A stretch of DNA of 64,000 bases, taken from Candidatus Limiplasma pullicola (GTDB lineage Bacteria > Bacillota > Clostridia > Christensenellales > Aristaeellaceae). Position numbers and translations under genes: made by a program. Each line of letters opens with the position of its first letter. Positions within the stretch are counted from its first letter, which is position 1. Positions 8,933 to 18,452 of the stretch are shown here, in pieces. Under the pieces are notes generated by a model that saw only the letters and a list, made by a program, of their open reading frames with translations, did not search any database and was not told the origin of the DNA. Location of the stretch: the NCBI GenBank assembly GCA_018710985.1, contig DVIV01000001.1:1-64000 (forward strand), read 5' to 3'.

Positions 8933-10369
8933 TTACACGCTCAATTCCTGCTTTTCACCCAGCAGCGCGCGGTTTGCCTCCAGCACGGGGCGGATGACGT
9001 CGCGGAGGAATTCTTCCACCTGTTCTGCACTCCGGCCGGTGAAGTTGGCGGGGTCGAGGATGGCCTCGATCTCCTCGCGCGTGACCATAAAGGCCGGGTC
9101 GGCGGCGATGCGGTCGATGAGGTCGTTTTTCCCGCCCTCCTCCTTGACCACGCGGGCCGCGGCCTGGCTGTGCACGCGCAGCTTCTCATGCAGCTGCTGG
9201 CGGTCGCCGCCGCGCTTGACGGCGTCCATCATGATGTTTTCGGTGGCCATGAAGGGCAGCTCGTTCATCACGCGGGCCCGGATGACCTTTTCGTAGACCA
9301 CCAGCCCGTCGCAGACGTTCATCATGATGTTGAGGATGGCGTCCACGCCCAAAAACGCCTCGCTCACGGCGATGCGGCGGTTGGCGCTGTCGTCCAGCGT
9401 GCGCTCAAACCACTGGGTAGCGGCGGTGATAGCGGCATTGAGCGTATCAACCATCACGTAGCGGCTGAGCGAGGTGATGCGCTCGCAGCGCATGGGGTTA
9501 CGCTTGTAGGGCATGGCCGAAGAACCGATCTGGCTGGCCTCGAAGGGCTCCTCCATCTCCTTGAAGTTCTGCAGAAGGCGCATGTCATAGCTAAATTTGC
9601 TGGCCGTCTGCGCAACGCCCGAAAGGGTGCTGACGACCATGTAGTCCATCTTGCGGCTGTAGGTCTGCCCGCTGACGGGAACCACCCGCGAAAAGCCCAT
9701 CTCGGAAGCGATATCCTGCTCAATCTGGCGGATCTTCCGGCTGTCGCCGCCCAGAAGCTCCACAAAGCTGGCCTGCGTGCCGGTGGTTCCCTTGCTGCCC
9801 AGCAGCGCGAGCGTGTCGATGCGGTGCTCAATTTCCTCAAAATCCATGTAAAGCTCGTTGAGCCACAGCGTCGCGCGCTTGCCCACGGTGGTCAGCTGCG
9901 CGGGCTGCAGATGCGTGTAGGCCAGAGCCGGCAGGGCCTTGTATTTGTCTGCGAAGCGCGCAAGCTGGTCCATGACGTTGAGCACCTTGCGCCGGACGAT
10001 CTCCAGGCCCTGCTTCATGATGATGACATCGGTGTTGTCGCCCACGTAGCAGCTGGTGGCGCCCAGGTGGATGATGCCGCGCGCCTTGGGACACTGCAGG
10101 CCATAGGCATAGACGTGGCTCATCACATCGTGGCGGCACTCGCGCTCGCGGCGCTGGGCGTCGTCGTAGTTGATATCATCCTTATGCGCCTCCAATTCGG
10201 CAATCTGCTCATCGGTAATGGGCAGGCCCTGCTTCTGCTCGGCGCGCGCCAGGGCGATCCACAGCCGGCGCCAGGTACGGAACTTGTTGTCCTCGGAAAA
10301 GACGAACTGCATCTCCGGGCTTGCATACCGGGTGGAAAAGGGGCTGATATACCGGGAATGATCGGACAT
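8933..10369 (-). CDS. purB: Adenylosuccinate lyase
   Basis: Cleaves SAICAR to AICAR and adenylosuccinate to AMP, each releasing fumarate. 478 residues, normal for the homotetramer. The superfamily signature is present as GSSAMPYKRNPMRCE (~residue 265-280), and a TSCYVGDNTD segment supplies active-site residues. The start at 10369 follows AGGAGGG and puts homologous sequence at the N-terminus; the longer frame (to 10474) would cross the promoter. It is divergent from purR, with a PurBox in the shared control region, so purine repression is likely. Confidence 0.96.
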   Translation of the reverse strand: MSDHSRYISPFSTRYASPEMQFVFSEDNKFRTWRRLWIALARAEQKQGLPITDEQIAELEAHKDDINYDDAQRRERECRHDVMSHVYAYGLQCPKARGIIHLGATSCYVGDNTDVIIMKQGLEIVRRKVLNVMDQLARFADKYKALPALAYTHLQPAQLTTVGKRATLWLNELYMDFEEIEHRIDTLALLGSKGTTGTQASFVELLGGDSRKIRQIEQDIASEMGFSRVVPVSGQTYSRKMDYMVVSTLSGVAQTASKFSYDMRLLQNFKEMEEPFEASQIGSSAMPYKRNPMRCERITSLSRYVMVDTLNAAITAATQWFERTLDDSANRRIAVSEAFLGVDAILNIMMNVCDGLVVYEKVIRARVMNELPFMATENIMMDAVKRGGDRQQLHEKLRVHSQAAARVVKEEGGKNDLIDRIAADPAFMVTREEIEAILDPANFTGRSAEQVEEFLRDVIRPVLEANRALLGEKQELSV

Positions 10370-10412
10370 GGGGCGCCCTCCTACGTCTGCAAAAAATAGG
10401 ATATCCGAAACG

Positions 10413-10441
10413 ATTATACCACCAACCGCCCCCATTCGCAA
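10413..10441 (-). promoter_or_regulatory. Promoter of purB
   Basis: Minus-strand TTGCGA (10436-10441), 17 bases, TATAAT (10413-10418). It is flanked upstream by a PurBox (10454-10466) and downstream by a partial one (10401-10410). Confidence 0.8.
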
Positions 10442-10453
10442 ACGAAACGAAAA

Positions 10454-10466
10454 ATTTCCGAACGTT
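10454..10466 (+). promoter_or_regulatory. PurBox in the purB-purR control region
   Basis: ATTTCCGAACGTT agrees with the Gram-positive PurR site AWWWCCGAACWWT at 12 of 13 positions. The same 13-mer occurs upstream of purE (61968-61980). It overlaps the 10-base palindrome CGAACGTTCG. A partial copy, ATATCCGAA (10401-10409), lies 53 bases away beyond the purB -10 box. Confidence 0.75.
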
Positions 10467-10481
10467 CGTGGCAAAAAACGC

Positions 10482-10510
10482 TGGAAATATTCAGCACCGT
10501 GTGCTATACT
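10482..10510 (+). promoter_or_regulatory. Probable promoter of purR
   Basis: TGGAAA (10482-10487), 17 bases, TATACT (10505-10510) with extended TGC. The -35 is poor, so it may depend on the extended -10. The purR start is 30 bases downstream. Confidence 0.55.
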
Positions 10511-10540
10511 GTGCTGGATCTTTCAACAAGGAGGAAGCCC

Positions 10541-11356
10541 GTGGAACGCATCAAGCGCAACGAAAGAATGGCGGCGCTGACCAAGCTGCTCACCGCGTCG
10601 CCCAACCGCATTTTCACCCTGTCCTATTTTTGCGAAATGTTCGGAGCGGCCAAGTCCACCCTGAGCGAGGACATCGACCTCCTGCGCGGCGTATTCGACG
10701 CCTTTGGCCTGGGCCGGCTGGACACCGTGACCGGCGCGGCCGGCGGCGTGCGCTACCGCCCCGTGATGAAAAGCCAGGACGCGCGCGCGTTCCTCAGCGA
10801 GCTGTGCGGCGAGCTGTGCACGCCCTCGCGCCTGCTGCCCGGCGGCTTTCTCTATCTGGGCGACATTTTGAGCATGCCGGAAATCGTGCGCAAGATGGGC
10901 GTAATCATCGCGGGCGAATTCTATGATGCCGCGCCGGACTTCGTGCTCACCATGGAAACCAAGGGCATTCCCGCCGCGCTCATGGCAGCGCAGGCGCTGG
11001 GTGTGCCTCTGGTCATCGCCCGCCGTTCCAGCAAGGTCTATGAGGGCTCGGCTGTGAATATCAACTATGTGAGCGGCTCCTCCGCCCATATCGAAACCAT
11101 GAGCCTCAGCCGCCGCGCCGTGCGCGAGGGCCAGCGTGCCCTGATCGTGGACGATTTCCTCAAGGCCGGCGGCACGGCCCGCGGCATGATCGACCTGATG
11201 GGCGAGTTCAACGTGGAGGTCGTGGGCACGGCGTTCGTCATGGCCAAGGCTCACCCCGCCAGCAAGCTGATTCAGGGCGAGCGCGCACTCATGGTGATGG
11301 ACCTGGAGGGCGACGATCCCTCCACGCTGGCCATCCGGCCGGCGGATTGGGTGTAA
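10541..11356 (+). CDS. purR: Purine operon repressor
   Basis: Gram-positive PurR, 271 residues: an N-terminal winged helix (~1-75, ERIKRNERMAALTKLL to the STLSEDIDLLR recognition region) and a C-terminal phosphoribosyltransferase-like domain with the PRPP motif ALIVDDFLKAGGT (~195-207). In the family PRPP (low purine state) releases the repressor from PurBox DNA. GTG start at 10541 follows AAGGAGG by 7 bases. It lies divergent from purB across a PurBox and is the likely regulator of the purE operon at 50-62 kb, whose promoter carries the same site. Confidence 0.95.
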   Translation: MERIKRNERMAALTKLLTASPNRIFTLSYFCEMFGAAKSTLSEDIDLLRGVFDAFGLGRLDTVTGAAGGVRYRPVMKSQDARAFLSELCGELCTPSRLLPGGFLYLGDILSMPEIVRKMGVIIAGEFYDAAPDFVLTMETKGIPAALMAAQALGVPLVIARRSSKVYEGSAVNINYVSGSSAHIETMSLSRRAVREGQRALIVDDFLKAGGTARGMIDLMGEFNVEVVGTAFVMAKAHPASKLIQGERALMVMDLEGDDPSTLAIRPADWV

Positions 11357-11360
11357 GGGG

Positions 11361-11389
11361 TTGGCAGGTTCTGGCAAATCCTGTATAAT
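11361..11389 (+). promoter_or_regulatory. Promoter of the small secreted protein gene
   Basis: TTGGCA (11361-11366), 17 bases, TATAAT (11384-11389); it starts only 4 bases after the purR stop. Confidence 0.8.
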
Positions 11390-11438
11390 AGCTTTCAGCA
11401 AGGAGAAATCCAAAACCACGTTGACAGGAGGAACCCTC

Positions 11439-12026
11439 ATGATCAAAAAGCTGCTGACACTGGCCCTGATGTTGCTGCTTGTGCCCTGCCTGGCCCTGGC
11501 CGAAAGCTACCAGTCTTACGCTGCGGAGGACGGAAGCCTGTCCTTCCTCTATCCGGAGGATTGGCTGCTCTTGAGCAAGGAGAATATTGACAGTGTGCTG
11601 GATGCGGCCGCTACCGTTGAAGGAGTGGCCGAAATGGCGGAAGCGGCCCGCACACAGATCGAGCAACTGGGCATGATCGTTCTGGTCGATGAAACCGGCC
11701 TCAACAATATCAACCTGCAGCTTCAGGACACCGGGACGGAGCTCAGCGGCGACACGCTCATGGCCCTTGCTCCCTCCCTTCAGAGCGCCATTGAGGGATC
11801 GCTGGAAGGCGTAACCTTCTATGATCCCGAGCTGATGGACATCAACGGGACAGACGCGCTGCTGATGCAGTGTTCCTACACCCTGGTGGGAATTGATTTC
11901 CAACAGTTGCAAGCCTATATGTCCATGGGAACCAGGCTGGCGGTGGTCACCCTGACCTGCTCCTCGCAAGACCGGTTTTCCGCCGGTGCGGAAACGCTGG
12001 GCGTGATTCTTGGCAGCCTTTCCTGA
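11439..12026 (+). CDS. Small secreted protein of unknown function
   Basis: 195 residues with a clear signal peptide (MIKKLLTLALMLLLVPCLALA, cleavage after residue ~21) and no membrane anchor. The mature part begins with a SYAAEDGSLSFLYPEDWLLLS pattern resembling PsbP/DUF1795-like extracellular folds, in which a lone domain begins with a strand and a P-x-x-W. No catalytic motif is seen. Start chosen at 11439 after AGGAGG; own promoter upstream and strong terminator downstream, so it is monocistronic. Confidence 0.7.
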   Translation: MIKKLLTLALMLLLVPCLALAESYQSYAAEDGSLSFLYPEDWLLLSKENIDSVLDAAATVEGVAEMAEAARTQIEQLGMIVLVDETGLNNINLQLQDTGTELSGDTLMALAPSLQSAIEGSLEGVTFYDPELMDINGTDALLMQCSYTLVGIDFQQLQAYMSMGTRLAVVTLTCSSQDRFSAGAETLGVILGSLS

Positions 12027-12047
12027 TTTTTTCCGCGACAGGTGCAG

Positions 12048-12083
12048 CGCGGCCCGTCCGAAGCAGGGACGGGCCGCGTTTTT
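12048..12083 (+). terminator. Terminator after the secreted protein gene
   Basis: 12-bp perfect GC-rich stem (12048-12059 with 12067-12078), 7-base loop, five T. It abuts the convergent mfd stop; no T-run exists on the minus side. Confidence 0.9.
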
Positions 12084-15000
12084 AGGTGGTTTTCTCAGCA
12101 GTTTCCTGATCGTGCATCAGATCATGCACGCGCGTCATCACGGGAATGGCCAGCTTGAGCGCCGCGGGCGCGTCCAGGCCGCGCTCGGCCAGCACCAGTT
12201 CGGCCGTGCGGCCTGCAGAAAAACGTAGGCGGTCATCCGCCCGGCTCACGGCGTCAAACAGGCGGCCGGGGTCGGGCAAAAAGCGGGTGTCGATGCGCAT
12301 ATGGACACCGTCTGGCCGCAAAAACAGATGGCTCACGCCCAGCTTTCGCGTCACCCCGCGCAGCTGGGCGATGCGCATGAGGTTCTCCACCGGCTCCGGC
12401 ACGTCGCCGAAGCGGTCGATGAGCTCCTCCTCGATGTCCAGCCTCCCGGCTTCGTCCTGAATCATGGCGATGCGCTTGTAGATCTCCACGCGCAGCTTCT
12501 CCTCCGGCACGTAGCTCTCCGGCAGGAAAGCGTCCACGGCCAGCTCCACGCGGGTATCCAGCTCCGGCGTCACCTCCACACCCTGCGCCTCGCTGACGGC
12601 CTGCTCGATGAGCTTTAAGTACATGTCGTAGCCCACCGTGCTCATGTGCCCGCTCTGCTGGGGGCCCAGCACGTCGCCCGCGCCGCGGATCTCCAGATCG
12701 CGCATGGCGATGCGGTAGCCCGCACCGAACTCCGTAAACTCCCGGATGGCCGAGAGGCGCTGGTCCGCCGTCTCGGAGAGCAGCTTATTGGCCCGCACGG
12801 TCAGATAGGCGTAGGCCTGCCGGCTGCTGCGGCCCACGCGGCCGCGAATCTGATAGAGCTGGGAGAGGCCGAAGCGGTCCGCGTCAAATACGATAAGCGT
12901 GTTGGCCTCCGGCACGTCCAGGCCGCTTTCCACGATCGTGGTGCACAAAAGCACGTCGTAGGCTCCGGCGTAAAAATCCAGCATGACATCTTCCAGCGCG
13001 TTTTCGCGCATCTGCCCGTGGGCAATGCCGATACGCGCTTCGGGCACGAGCTGGTGCAGCCGGTCGTACATCTTTTCGATGCTGCGCACGCGATTGTAGA
13101 GGAAGTATACCTGCCCGCCGCGCGCCAGCTCGCGCCGGATAGCCTCGCAGATCACGTTATCGTCATATTCCATCACGTAGGTCTTGACCGGCATGCGCTC
13201 CTCCGGCGGCGTTTCCAGGATGCTCATGTCGCGAATGCCGGCCATGCTCATGTGCAGCGTGCGCGGGATGGGCGTGGCCGAGAGGGTGAGCACATCCACA
13301 CGGGTTTTCATGTGCTGGATGCTCTCCTTGTGGCTGACGCCGAAGCGGTGCTCCTCGTCCACGATGAGCAGGCCCAGGTCCTTGAACTGCACATCCTTGT
13401 TAAGCAGCCGGTGCGTGCCCACCACCAGATCAAGCTCGCCCTCGCGCAGCTTGCGCACGATTTCGCGCTGTTCCTTGGGCGAGCGGAAGCGGCTGAGCAT
13501 GTCAAACTTCACGGGGAAGCCCGCAAAGCGCTTTTTGATGGTGTTGTAATGCTGCTGCACCAGAATGGTGGTCGGCGCCAGAATGGCCACCTGCTTGCCC
13601 TCCACCACGGCCTTGAAGGCCGCGCGCAGGGCCACCTCGGTCTTGCCGTAGCCCACGTCACCGCAGAGCAGGCGGTCCATGTTGCGCGGGCTTTCCATGT
13701 CGGCTTCGATCTGCGCCACGCTCTTTTGCTGGTCCTCGGTCAGCTCATAGGGGAACATGTCCTCGAACTCCTGCTGCCAGGGATTGTCATGGCTGAAAGC
13801 ATAGCCTGTCTCTTTCGAGCGCCTGGCATAGAGCTCGGCCAGGTCAAAGGCCAGCTTTTTGAGGCCGGACTTGACCTTCGTCTTCTGCCGCTCCCACTCC
13901 TGCCCGCCCAGGCGGTTGAGCTTGGGCGCGGCGTTTTCGGAGCCGATGAACTTGGTGACGCGGTCAAACTGGTCGGCGGGCACGTAGAGCTTGTCATTGC
14001 CCGCGTACTGGATGAGCAGGTAATCGCGCCTGGCGCCGTCGTTCTCCAGCTGCACCACGCCCTTAAACAGACCCACGCCATGCAGGTCGTGCACCACGTA
14101 GTCGCCCGCCTTGAGGTCGGTGAAGGAGGCGATGCGCTCGCCCGCGGTCTGTTTCTTTCGCGCGCGCTGGTAGGCAGTGCCATAGATGTCGGAATCGCTG
14201 ATGACGCACAGCCCCGCCGACAGGTGGACAAAGCCCTTGGTATAGGACACCGGCAGGAGCAGCACCTCACGCGCGATGAGGTTGCCGTCCAGCGTGGCGC
14301 AATAGGAAGCAGGCATATTCTGCGCCGCGAGCGCGGTTTGCAGCCTGCGGCCACGCGCCTCGCCGCCGGTGAGCAGCACCACGCATGCGCCCTCCTGCTT
14401 CCATTTGGCGATATCCTGGCACAGCGGCTCCAGCCGGCTCTGGTAGGGCATGGAGGGTTTGGAGCCGAAGGCGATAGCCTCTCCCGGCGCAAAGCGGCCG
14501 AAGGTGCCCACCGCGTCGCTCAGGCACACGGCAGGCCGCGCCTTGAAGTCCTCCAGCAGGTCCTCATAGGTGAAGCGCAGCTTCTTCTGCGCGTCAAACG
14601 CGTCGCCACGCAGGCGTGCGTCCTCGTACGCCTCGGCAAAAGCGCTCGCCGAAGCGCGCAGGCGGGCCTGGTACTGGTCCGGCCGGTCCAAAAGGACGAT
14701 GGGATCGTCCAGATAGGCCGTCACCAGCGCCGTATCGTCCACAAGCACGTTCATCCACATGGGCGCGGTGCGCATCACCTGACCGGCGCGCACGCGGTCC
14801 ACGTCATCCAGGTGGCGCCTCCAGGCGGCACGGGCCTCCGCGCCCGCTTCGCCGGGGCGGGCATCGGCCCGCGCATCGCCCTGCGGCTGGGCGAGCAGGT
14901 CCTCGGTGGCCTCCAGCGCATCCAGCCCGGTCAAAAAATCATCCAGAGAATCCAGCCCGTCCGGCCTTGGCGCGGCGTGCACGGGCGCAGCGGATTCCAT

Positions 15001-15750
15001 CGCGTGGCCCACGCCCTTTTCCAGCGCGGCCTTCAGCCGGTCCGCCGCAGCCTTGGCATCGGCCACCAGGCATTCGGTGGCGGGAGCGATGCGCGCTCCC
15101 TTTACCCGCGCAATGCTTCGCTGGCTGATGCAGTCAAAGCGCCGCAGGCTGTCGATCTCGTCGTCAAAAAACTCGATGCGGAGGGCATCGGCAGCATTGG
15201 CCGGAAACACGTCCACAATCGCGCCGCGCATGGCGCACTGTCCCCGGCCCTCCACCATGGGCACGCGCTCGTATCCGCCGCGGATGAGCGCGTCCATCAG
15301 CCGCTCCGGCGGAAAGCGGCTGCCCTCTGAAAGCGTGATAGCCGCGCCTTGGAAACGGGCAGGCGGGGCGCAGCGGTCCAGCAGCGCATCCACGCTGGCG
15401 CACAGCACCTTGATGCGCCCGGCACACAGACCATCCAGCACGCTCAGGCGCTGCCACGCGCTTTCCCGGCTCATGGCTGCGCGGCTGAACTGCACATCGC
15501 GCGCAGGCAGCACGGCGCAGCCTTCGCCGGTCAGCCGTTCCACGTCCTGCGCCTGGCGCTGGGCAATCAGCTCCGTAGGAGCGACCAGCAGCACGGGCCG
15601 CCCCGTGGCATGCGAAAGCGCCGCAGCCAGAAACGGCCGCTCGCCCTCGGCAATCTCATACAGGGCGGTGCAGCCCTCCTGCGCGATGCGCTCCAGCAGC
15701 CGTTTCCAGGCAGGCAGGCTTTGATAGGCGGTAAACAGTCCCTCGTTCAT
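12082..15750 (-). CDS. mfd: Transcription-repair coupling factor
   Basis: DNA translocase that removes stalled RNA polymerase and recruits UvrA. 1222 residues, slightly over the usual ~1150-1180, the excess lying in an Ala-rich stretch at ~270-310. Order: UvrB-like domain (N-terminal), CarD-like RNAP-interaction domain (~550-630, [15 protein letters not shown]), RecG-like helicase core with Walker [10 protein letters not shown] and DEEHRFG, translocation motif region, and a C-terminal TRCF domain. It overlaps the pth stop by ATGA. A GAAGGAG Shine-Dalgarno lies within the end of pth. Confidence 0.96.
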   Translation of the reverse strand: MNEGLFTAYQSLPAWKRLLERIAQEGCTALYEIAEGERPFLAAALSHATGRPVLLVAPTELIAQRQAQDVERLTGEGCAVLPARDVQFSRAAMSRESAWQRLSVLDGLCAGRIKVLCASVDALLDRCAPPARFQGAAITLSEGSRFPPERLMDALIRGGYERVPMVEGRGQCAMRGAIVDVFPANAADALRIEFFDDEIDSLRRFDCISQRSIARVKGARIAPATECLVADAKAAADRLKAALEKGVGHAMESAAPVHAAPRPDGLDSLDDFLTGLDALEATEDLLAQPQGDARADARPGEAGAEARAAWRRHLDDVDRVRAGQVMRTAPMWMNVLVDDTALVTAYLDDPIVLLDRPDQYQARLRASASAFAEAYEDARLRGDAFDAQKKLRFTYEDLLEDFKARPAVCLSDAVGTFGRFAPGEAIAFGSKPSMPYQSRLEPLCQDIAKWKQEGACVVLLTGGEARGRRLQTALAAQNMPASYCATLDGNLIAREVLLLPVSYTKGFVHLSAGLCVISDSDIYGTAYQRARKKQTAGERIASFTDLKAGDYVVHDLHGVGLFKGVVQLENDGARRDYLLIQYAGNDKLYVPADQFDRVTKFIGSENAAPKLNRLGGQEWERQKTKVKSGLKKLAFDLAELYARRSKETGYAFSHDNPWQQEFEDMFPYELTEDQQKSVAQIEADMESPRNMDRLLCGDVGYGKTEVALRAAFKAVVEGKQVAILAPTTILVQQHYNTIKKRFAGFPVKFDMLSRFRSPKEQREIVRKLREGELDLVVGTHRLLNKDVQFKDLGLLIVDEEHRFGVSHKESIQHMKTRVDVLTLSATPIPRTLHMSMAGIRDMSILETPPEERMPVKTYVMEYDDNVICEAIRRELARGGQVYFLYNRVRSIEKMYDRLHQLVPEARIGIAHGQMRENALEDVMLDFYAGAYDVLLCTTIVESGLDVPEANTLIVFDADRFGLSQLYQIRGRVGRSSRQAYAYLTVRANKLLSETADQRLSAIREFTEFGAGYRIAMRDLEIRGAGDVLGPQQSGHMSTVGYDMYLKLIEQAVSEAQGVEVTPELDTRVELAVDAFLPESYVPEEKLRVEIYKRIAMIQDEAGRLDIEEELIDRFGDVPEPVENLMRIAQLRGVTRKLGVSHLFLRPDGVHMRIDTRFLPDPGRLFDAVSRADDRLRFSAGRTAELVLAERGLDAPAALKLAIPVMTRVHDLMHDQETAEKTT

Positions 15751-16355
15751 GCGTCGGCTCCTTCGGCGGGTTCGGGGGGCTTTTTGGTCTTTTTGGTATT
15801 ATACTTGCACATGGCGCTGTCGATGCCGTTTGTGATGTATTCTATGATGGCGTCGGCCGCCAGGGCATAGGCCGCATCGGCCGTCTCCTGCTCCTCGCCG
15901 GGCAGGTAGTGGCCCAGCACCCAGTCGGCCAGCTCATAGCCGGGCCTGCGCTGCCCTACGCCCACCCTCAGCCGGGGAAAGTTCTCATACCCCAGCAGGC
16001 CTACAATGCTGCGCATGCCGTTATGCGTGCCGGCGCTGCCGTTTTTGCGGATGCGGATGGTCCCCTGCGGCAGGTCCACGTCATCGTAGACCACCATCAG
16101 GTTTTCCGGAGGCAGGCGGTACCAGCGAACCAGGCGGGACACGGCCTCGCCGCTGAGGTTCATATAGGTCTGCGGAAGAGCCAGGATGGTCTTTTGCCCG
16201 GCGATGAAGCACTCGCCAAGCAGAGCCTCGTCCCGCTCCCGCCCGATGGTCACACCCAGCCTGCGGGCCAGCGTGTCCACCACATCAAAGCCCACGTTAT
16301 GGCGGGTGTGGGCATATTGGGCGCCGGGGTTTCCCAGACCGACGATCAGGTACAT
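15747..16355 (-). CDS. pth: Peptidyl-tRNA hydrolase
   Basis: Releases tRNA from peptidyl-tRNA that has dropped off the ribosome. 202 residues. The N-terminus MYLIVGLGNPG, the HNVGF motif with the catalytic His (~residue 20) and the GxxxxHNGM-like GTHNGMRSI segment (~110) identify the bacterial family. It is directly followed by mfd with a 4-base overlap, a common pth-mfd order in Firmicutes. GGAG lies 9 bases before the ATG. Confidence 0.97.
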   Translation of the reverse strand: MYLIVGLGNPGAQYAHTRHNVGFDVVDTLARRLGVTIGRERDEALLGECFIAGQKTILALPQTYMNLSGEAVSRLVRWYRLPPENLMVVYDDVDLPQGTIRIRKNGSAGTHNGMRSIVGLLGYENFPRLRVGVGQRRPGYELADWVLGHYLPGEEQETADAAYALAADAIIEYITNGIDSAMCKYNTKKTKKPPEPAEGADA

Positions 16356-16417
16356 GGCGTTTTCTCCTTTGAATCAGGCGCGCAAAGGCGCACGCGCCGT
16401 AAGCGGCGAACGCCGCT

Positions 16418-16447
16418 ATTGTAGCACATCCGAGGGCGGGCGCGCAA
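16418..16447 (-). promoter_or_regulatory. Promoter of pth-mfd
   Basis: Minus-strand TTGCGC (16442-16447), 18 bases, TACAAT (16418-16423) with extended TGC. About 60 bases upstream of pth. Confidence 0.65.
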
Positions 16448-16456
16448 GGCGAACCG

Positions 16457-17995
16457 TCAGGCCTTTTGGCGCTTTTCGCCGCTGTGCGCAAGAAGCGGGC
16501 GGTCCAGCGCCAGCGTGGCCAGAAGCACGTACAGCGGTGCGAAAACGAACAGATAGCGCGGCCAGACCTCAAACAGCAGCAGATAGGCCGTGGCCCCCAG
16601 CAGCGCCAGCGTGAGCGCCTGCGCCTCCGGACGGCGGCGGCGCGTGAACGCCGCAATCGCGCACAGGGCCAGCGCCGCCAGCCACAGGCCCTGGGCCAGC
16701 GTGTGGCACAGGGGGTTGAGGCTGCCGCGGTGATGGTAAAGGCTGCGGATGAAGGTGCTCAACGCATCCGTACGTTTCGGGATCTCCAGGTCCAGAAAGC
16801 TGGAATTGGCGGCAAAGCTGCCGTCGGCATACGCCTTGTACAGTTTGATTGTGAAAAAGCGCACATTGCCCCACAGGCCCTTTTCACATACCCGCTCCCA
16901 GGCTTTTTGCAGATTGGCCTGCTGGCGGTCGGCCAGGGATTCAAAGGACTGGGAGAAGGTCACGTCGTCCGGGGAATGGCCGCCGTAGGTCTCGCCGTTC
17001 ATGCCCAGCATGAGGTAGTGCGTTTCGCTGAGCTGCTCCTGTGGCACGGCGCTGCCCGCGAGATATGCCGTGGCCGCGCGCTGGAACGCCTGCCCCGGCA
17101 CGGCGCCCAGCACAAGCGCGGCCAGCACCGCCAATGCGCGCTTCCACGCGGCGGCGGAAAAATCCCTGCGCCCCAGGAAGTGGCACAGGCTGAGCAGTCC
17201 CAGCGCGATGAGCACGATCAGCACCGTGGGCTTGATGGCGGCCCCGACAAAGCACGCCAGGGAGATCAGGCCCCATTTGAGCGCCGGGCGGCGCACCGTC
17301 AGCCACGCATAGAGCGCCAGCACGGGGAACAGCACCGCCCACGTATCGGTATAGGGGTAGAGCACATAGGGCGACAGGGCGATCCAGAGGATGGAAGCCG
17401 CCACCGCAAATCCCCGTGCCCAGCGGCTTGGGGTGATGCGCCAGGCGCAGCGCACGGTGAAATACGCCGTCAGGTTCAGCAGCACCGCATCCAGATAGGG
17501 TAGCACCACAAACGGCACGGCCAGTCCCAGCTTGACCGCCACCCACATGGGGATGGCCTGCAGGATGGTCAGAGGCGCGTTGTTGGGGCACAGGCGAAAA
17601 TACCCCGGGTCGGTGAGCGTTTCTCCGCGGGCCAGTTCCTCAGCTGTGGTGTAGACATTGGCGATGTCCCAGCCCATCTTGTACCATGCGCAGCGCACCA
17701 CCACCAGCTGCACCGCCAGCACCGCCACAAACAGCGCCCGCATGCGCCACAGGGCGCCTTTGCCATCGGGCCGTATGTCCGCCGTCTCCAGCCGGGCCCG
17801 CGCCCACAACAGCAGCGCCACGGCCGCCAGCGCCGCGGGAAACAGGGCCAGATTGCTCGCAAGGCTCAGGTTTTGATAGTACCGGGAAAGGGCAGGCTGA
17901 CCCACAACCAGCAGTCCCAGCACAAAAACGAACATTGCGCCCGCCAGAGCGCTCCATACGGCGGGCAGAGAAAAGCGCTTTCGTTCGGACCGCAT
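16457..17995 (-). CDS. Multi-pass membrane protein, glycosyltransferase family 39-like
   Basis: 512 residues with about 11 hydrophobic helices. The first extracytoplasmic loop holds the MGWDIANVYTTAEELARG segment, placed like the acidic catalytic loop of GT-C fold mannosyl/arabinosyltransferases, and a PNNAPLTIL segment follows. Such enzymes transfer sugars from polyprenyl phosphates to proteins or wall polymers outside the membrane. The start at 17995 is preceded by AGGAAGGGG; a longer frame would run through rnpB. Substrate is unknown and assignment to GT39 rather than another GT-C family is tentative. Confidence 0.65.
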   Translation of the reverse strand: MRSERKRFSLPAVWSALAGAMFVFVLGLLVVGQPALSRYYQNLSLASNLALFPAALAAVALLLWARARLETADIRPDGKGALWRMRALFVAVLAVQLVVVRCAWYKMGWDIANVYTTAEELARGETLTDPGYFRLCPNNAPLTILQAIPMWVAVKLGLAVPFVVLPYLDAVLLNLTAYFTVRCAWRITPSRWARGFAVAASILWIALSPYVLYPYTDTWAVLFPVLALYAWLTVRRPALKWGLISLACFVGAAIKPTVLIVLIALGLLSLCHFLGRRDFSAAAWKRALAVLAALVLGAVPGQAFQRAATAYLAGSAVPQEQLSETHYLMLGMNGETYGGHSPDDVTFSQSFESLADRQQANLQKAWERVCEKGLWGNVRFFTIKLYKAYADGSFAANSSFLDLEIPKRTDALSTFIRSLYHHRGSLNPLCHTLAQGLWLAALALCAIAAFTRRRRPEAQALTLALLGATAYLLLFEVWPRYLFVFAPLYVLLATLALDRPLLAHSGEKRQKA

Positions 17996-18031
17996 ATGGC
18001 GGCACGCCCCTTCCTGATTGGATGATACGAC

Positions 18032-18053
18032 AAAAAGCGGGCATCCATCCCGC
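18032..18053 (-). terminator. Terminator of rnpB
   Basis: Minus strand GCGGG, 7-base loop, CCCGC, then five T (18032-18036); located 11 bases past the RNase P RNA 3' end. Confidence 0.7.
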
Positions 18054-18063
18054 CTGTAAAGGT

Positions 18064-18409
18064 GCTGCCGGCGCGGTCGTAAGCCGAGTTCTGTCGTTGG
18101 ACGATCATCTATCTCCACCGCGCGTTGCCGCGCGGCTGAAGCGATCTCTTTGGGAGCACGACGGGCCGCCGTATCGCTCCCGGTCGGATCTTGCATCGGG
18201 TGGGGTTTACAGCGCCAGCCTGTCGCCAGGCCGCGGGTGAGCTCTTACCTCGCCTTTCCATCCTTGCTCCGCGCGGGGTGCGCGGGGCGGTCTATCTCTG
18301 TTGCACTTTCCTTGAAGTTGCCTTCACCGGCCGTTAGCCGGCACCCTGCCCTGTGATGCTCGGACTTTCCTCATGGCATGCCACGCGATCGCCTGGCCGC
18401 CCGGACAGC
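18064..18409 (-). ncRNA. rnpB: RNase P RNA
   Basis: About 346 nt. On the minus strand the 5' half carries GAGGAAAGTCCGAGC (near 18360-18375), the universal P4/CR-I core, and GGTGCCGGCTAACGGCC follows. The 3' end holds ACAGAACTCGGCTTACG (CR-V), complementary in P4 position. 5' GCTGTCCGGGCGG and 3' CCGCGCCGGCAGC form P1, which sets the ends. Promoter distance predicts the same 5' end. The layout appears closer to the common class A type than to the Bacillus class B type, but this was not folded. Confidence 0.93.
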
Positions 18410-18415
18410 TTTATA

Positions 18416-18444
18416 AAGGTAGCACGTTTGGAAATGGGTGTCAA
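18416..18444 (-). promoter_or_regulatory. Promoter of rnpB
   Basis: Minus-strand TTGACA (18439-18444), 17 bases, TACCTT (18416-18421) with extended TGC. The predicted start is at ~18409, exactly the P1 5' end of the RNA. Confidence 0.7.
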
Positions 18445-18452
18445 GAGGGTGG

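Noticed and set aside
12646..15330. 894-codon plus-strand frame opposite mfd
   Set aside because: Antisense shadow of mfd caused by high GC at third positions; no recognisable domain.
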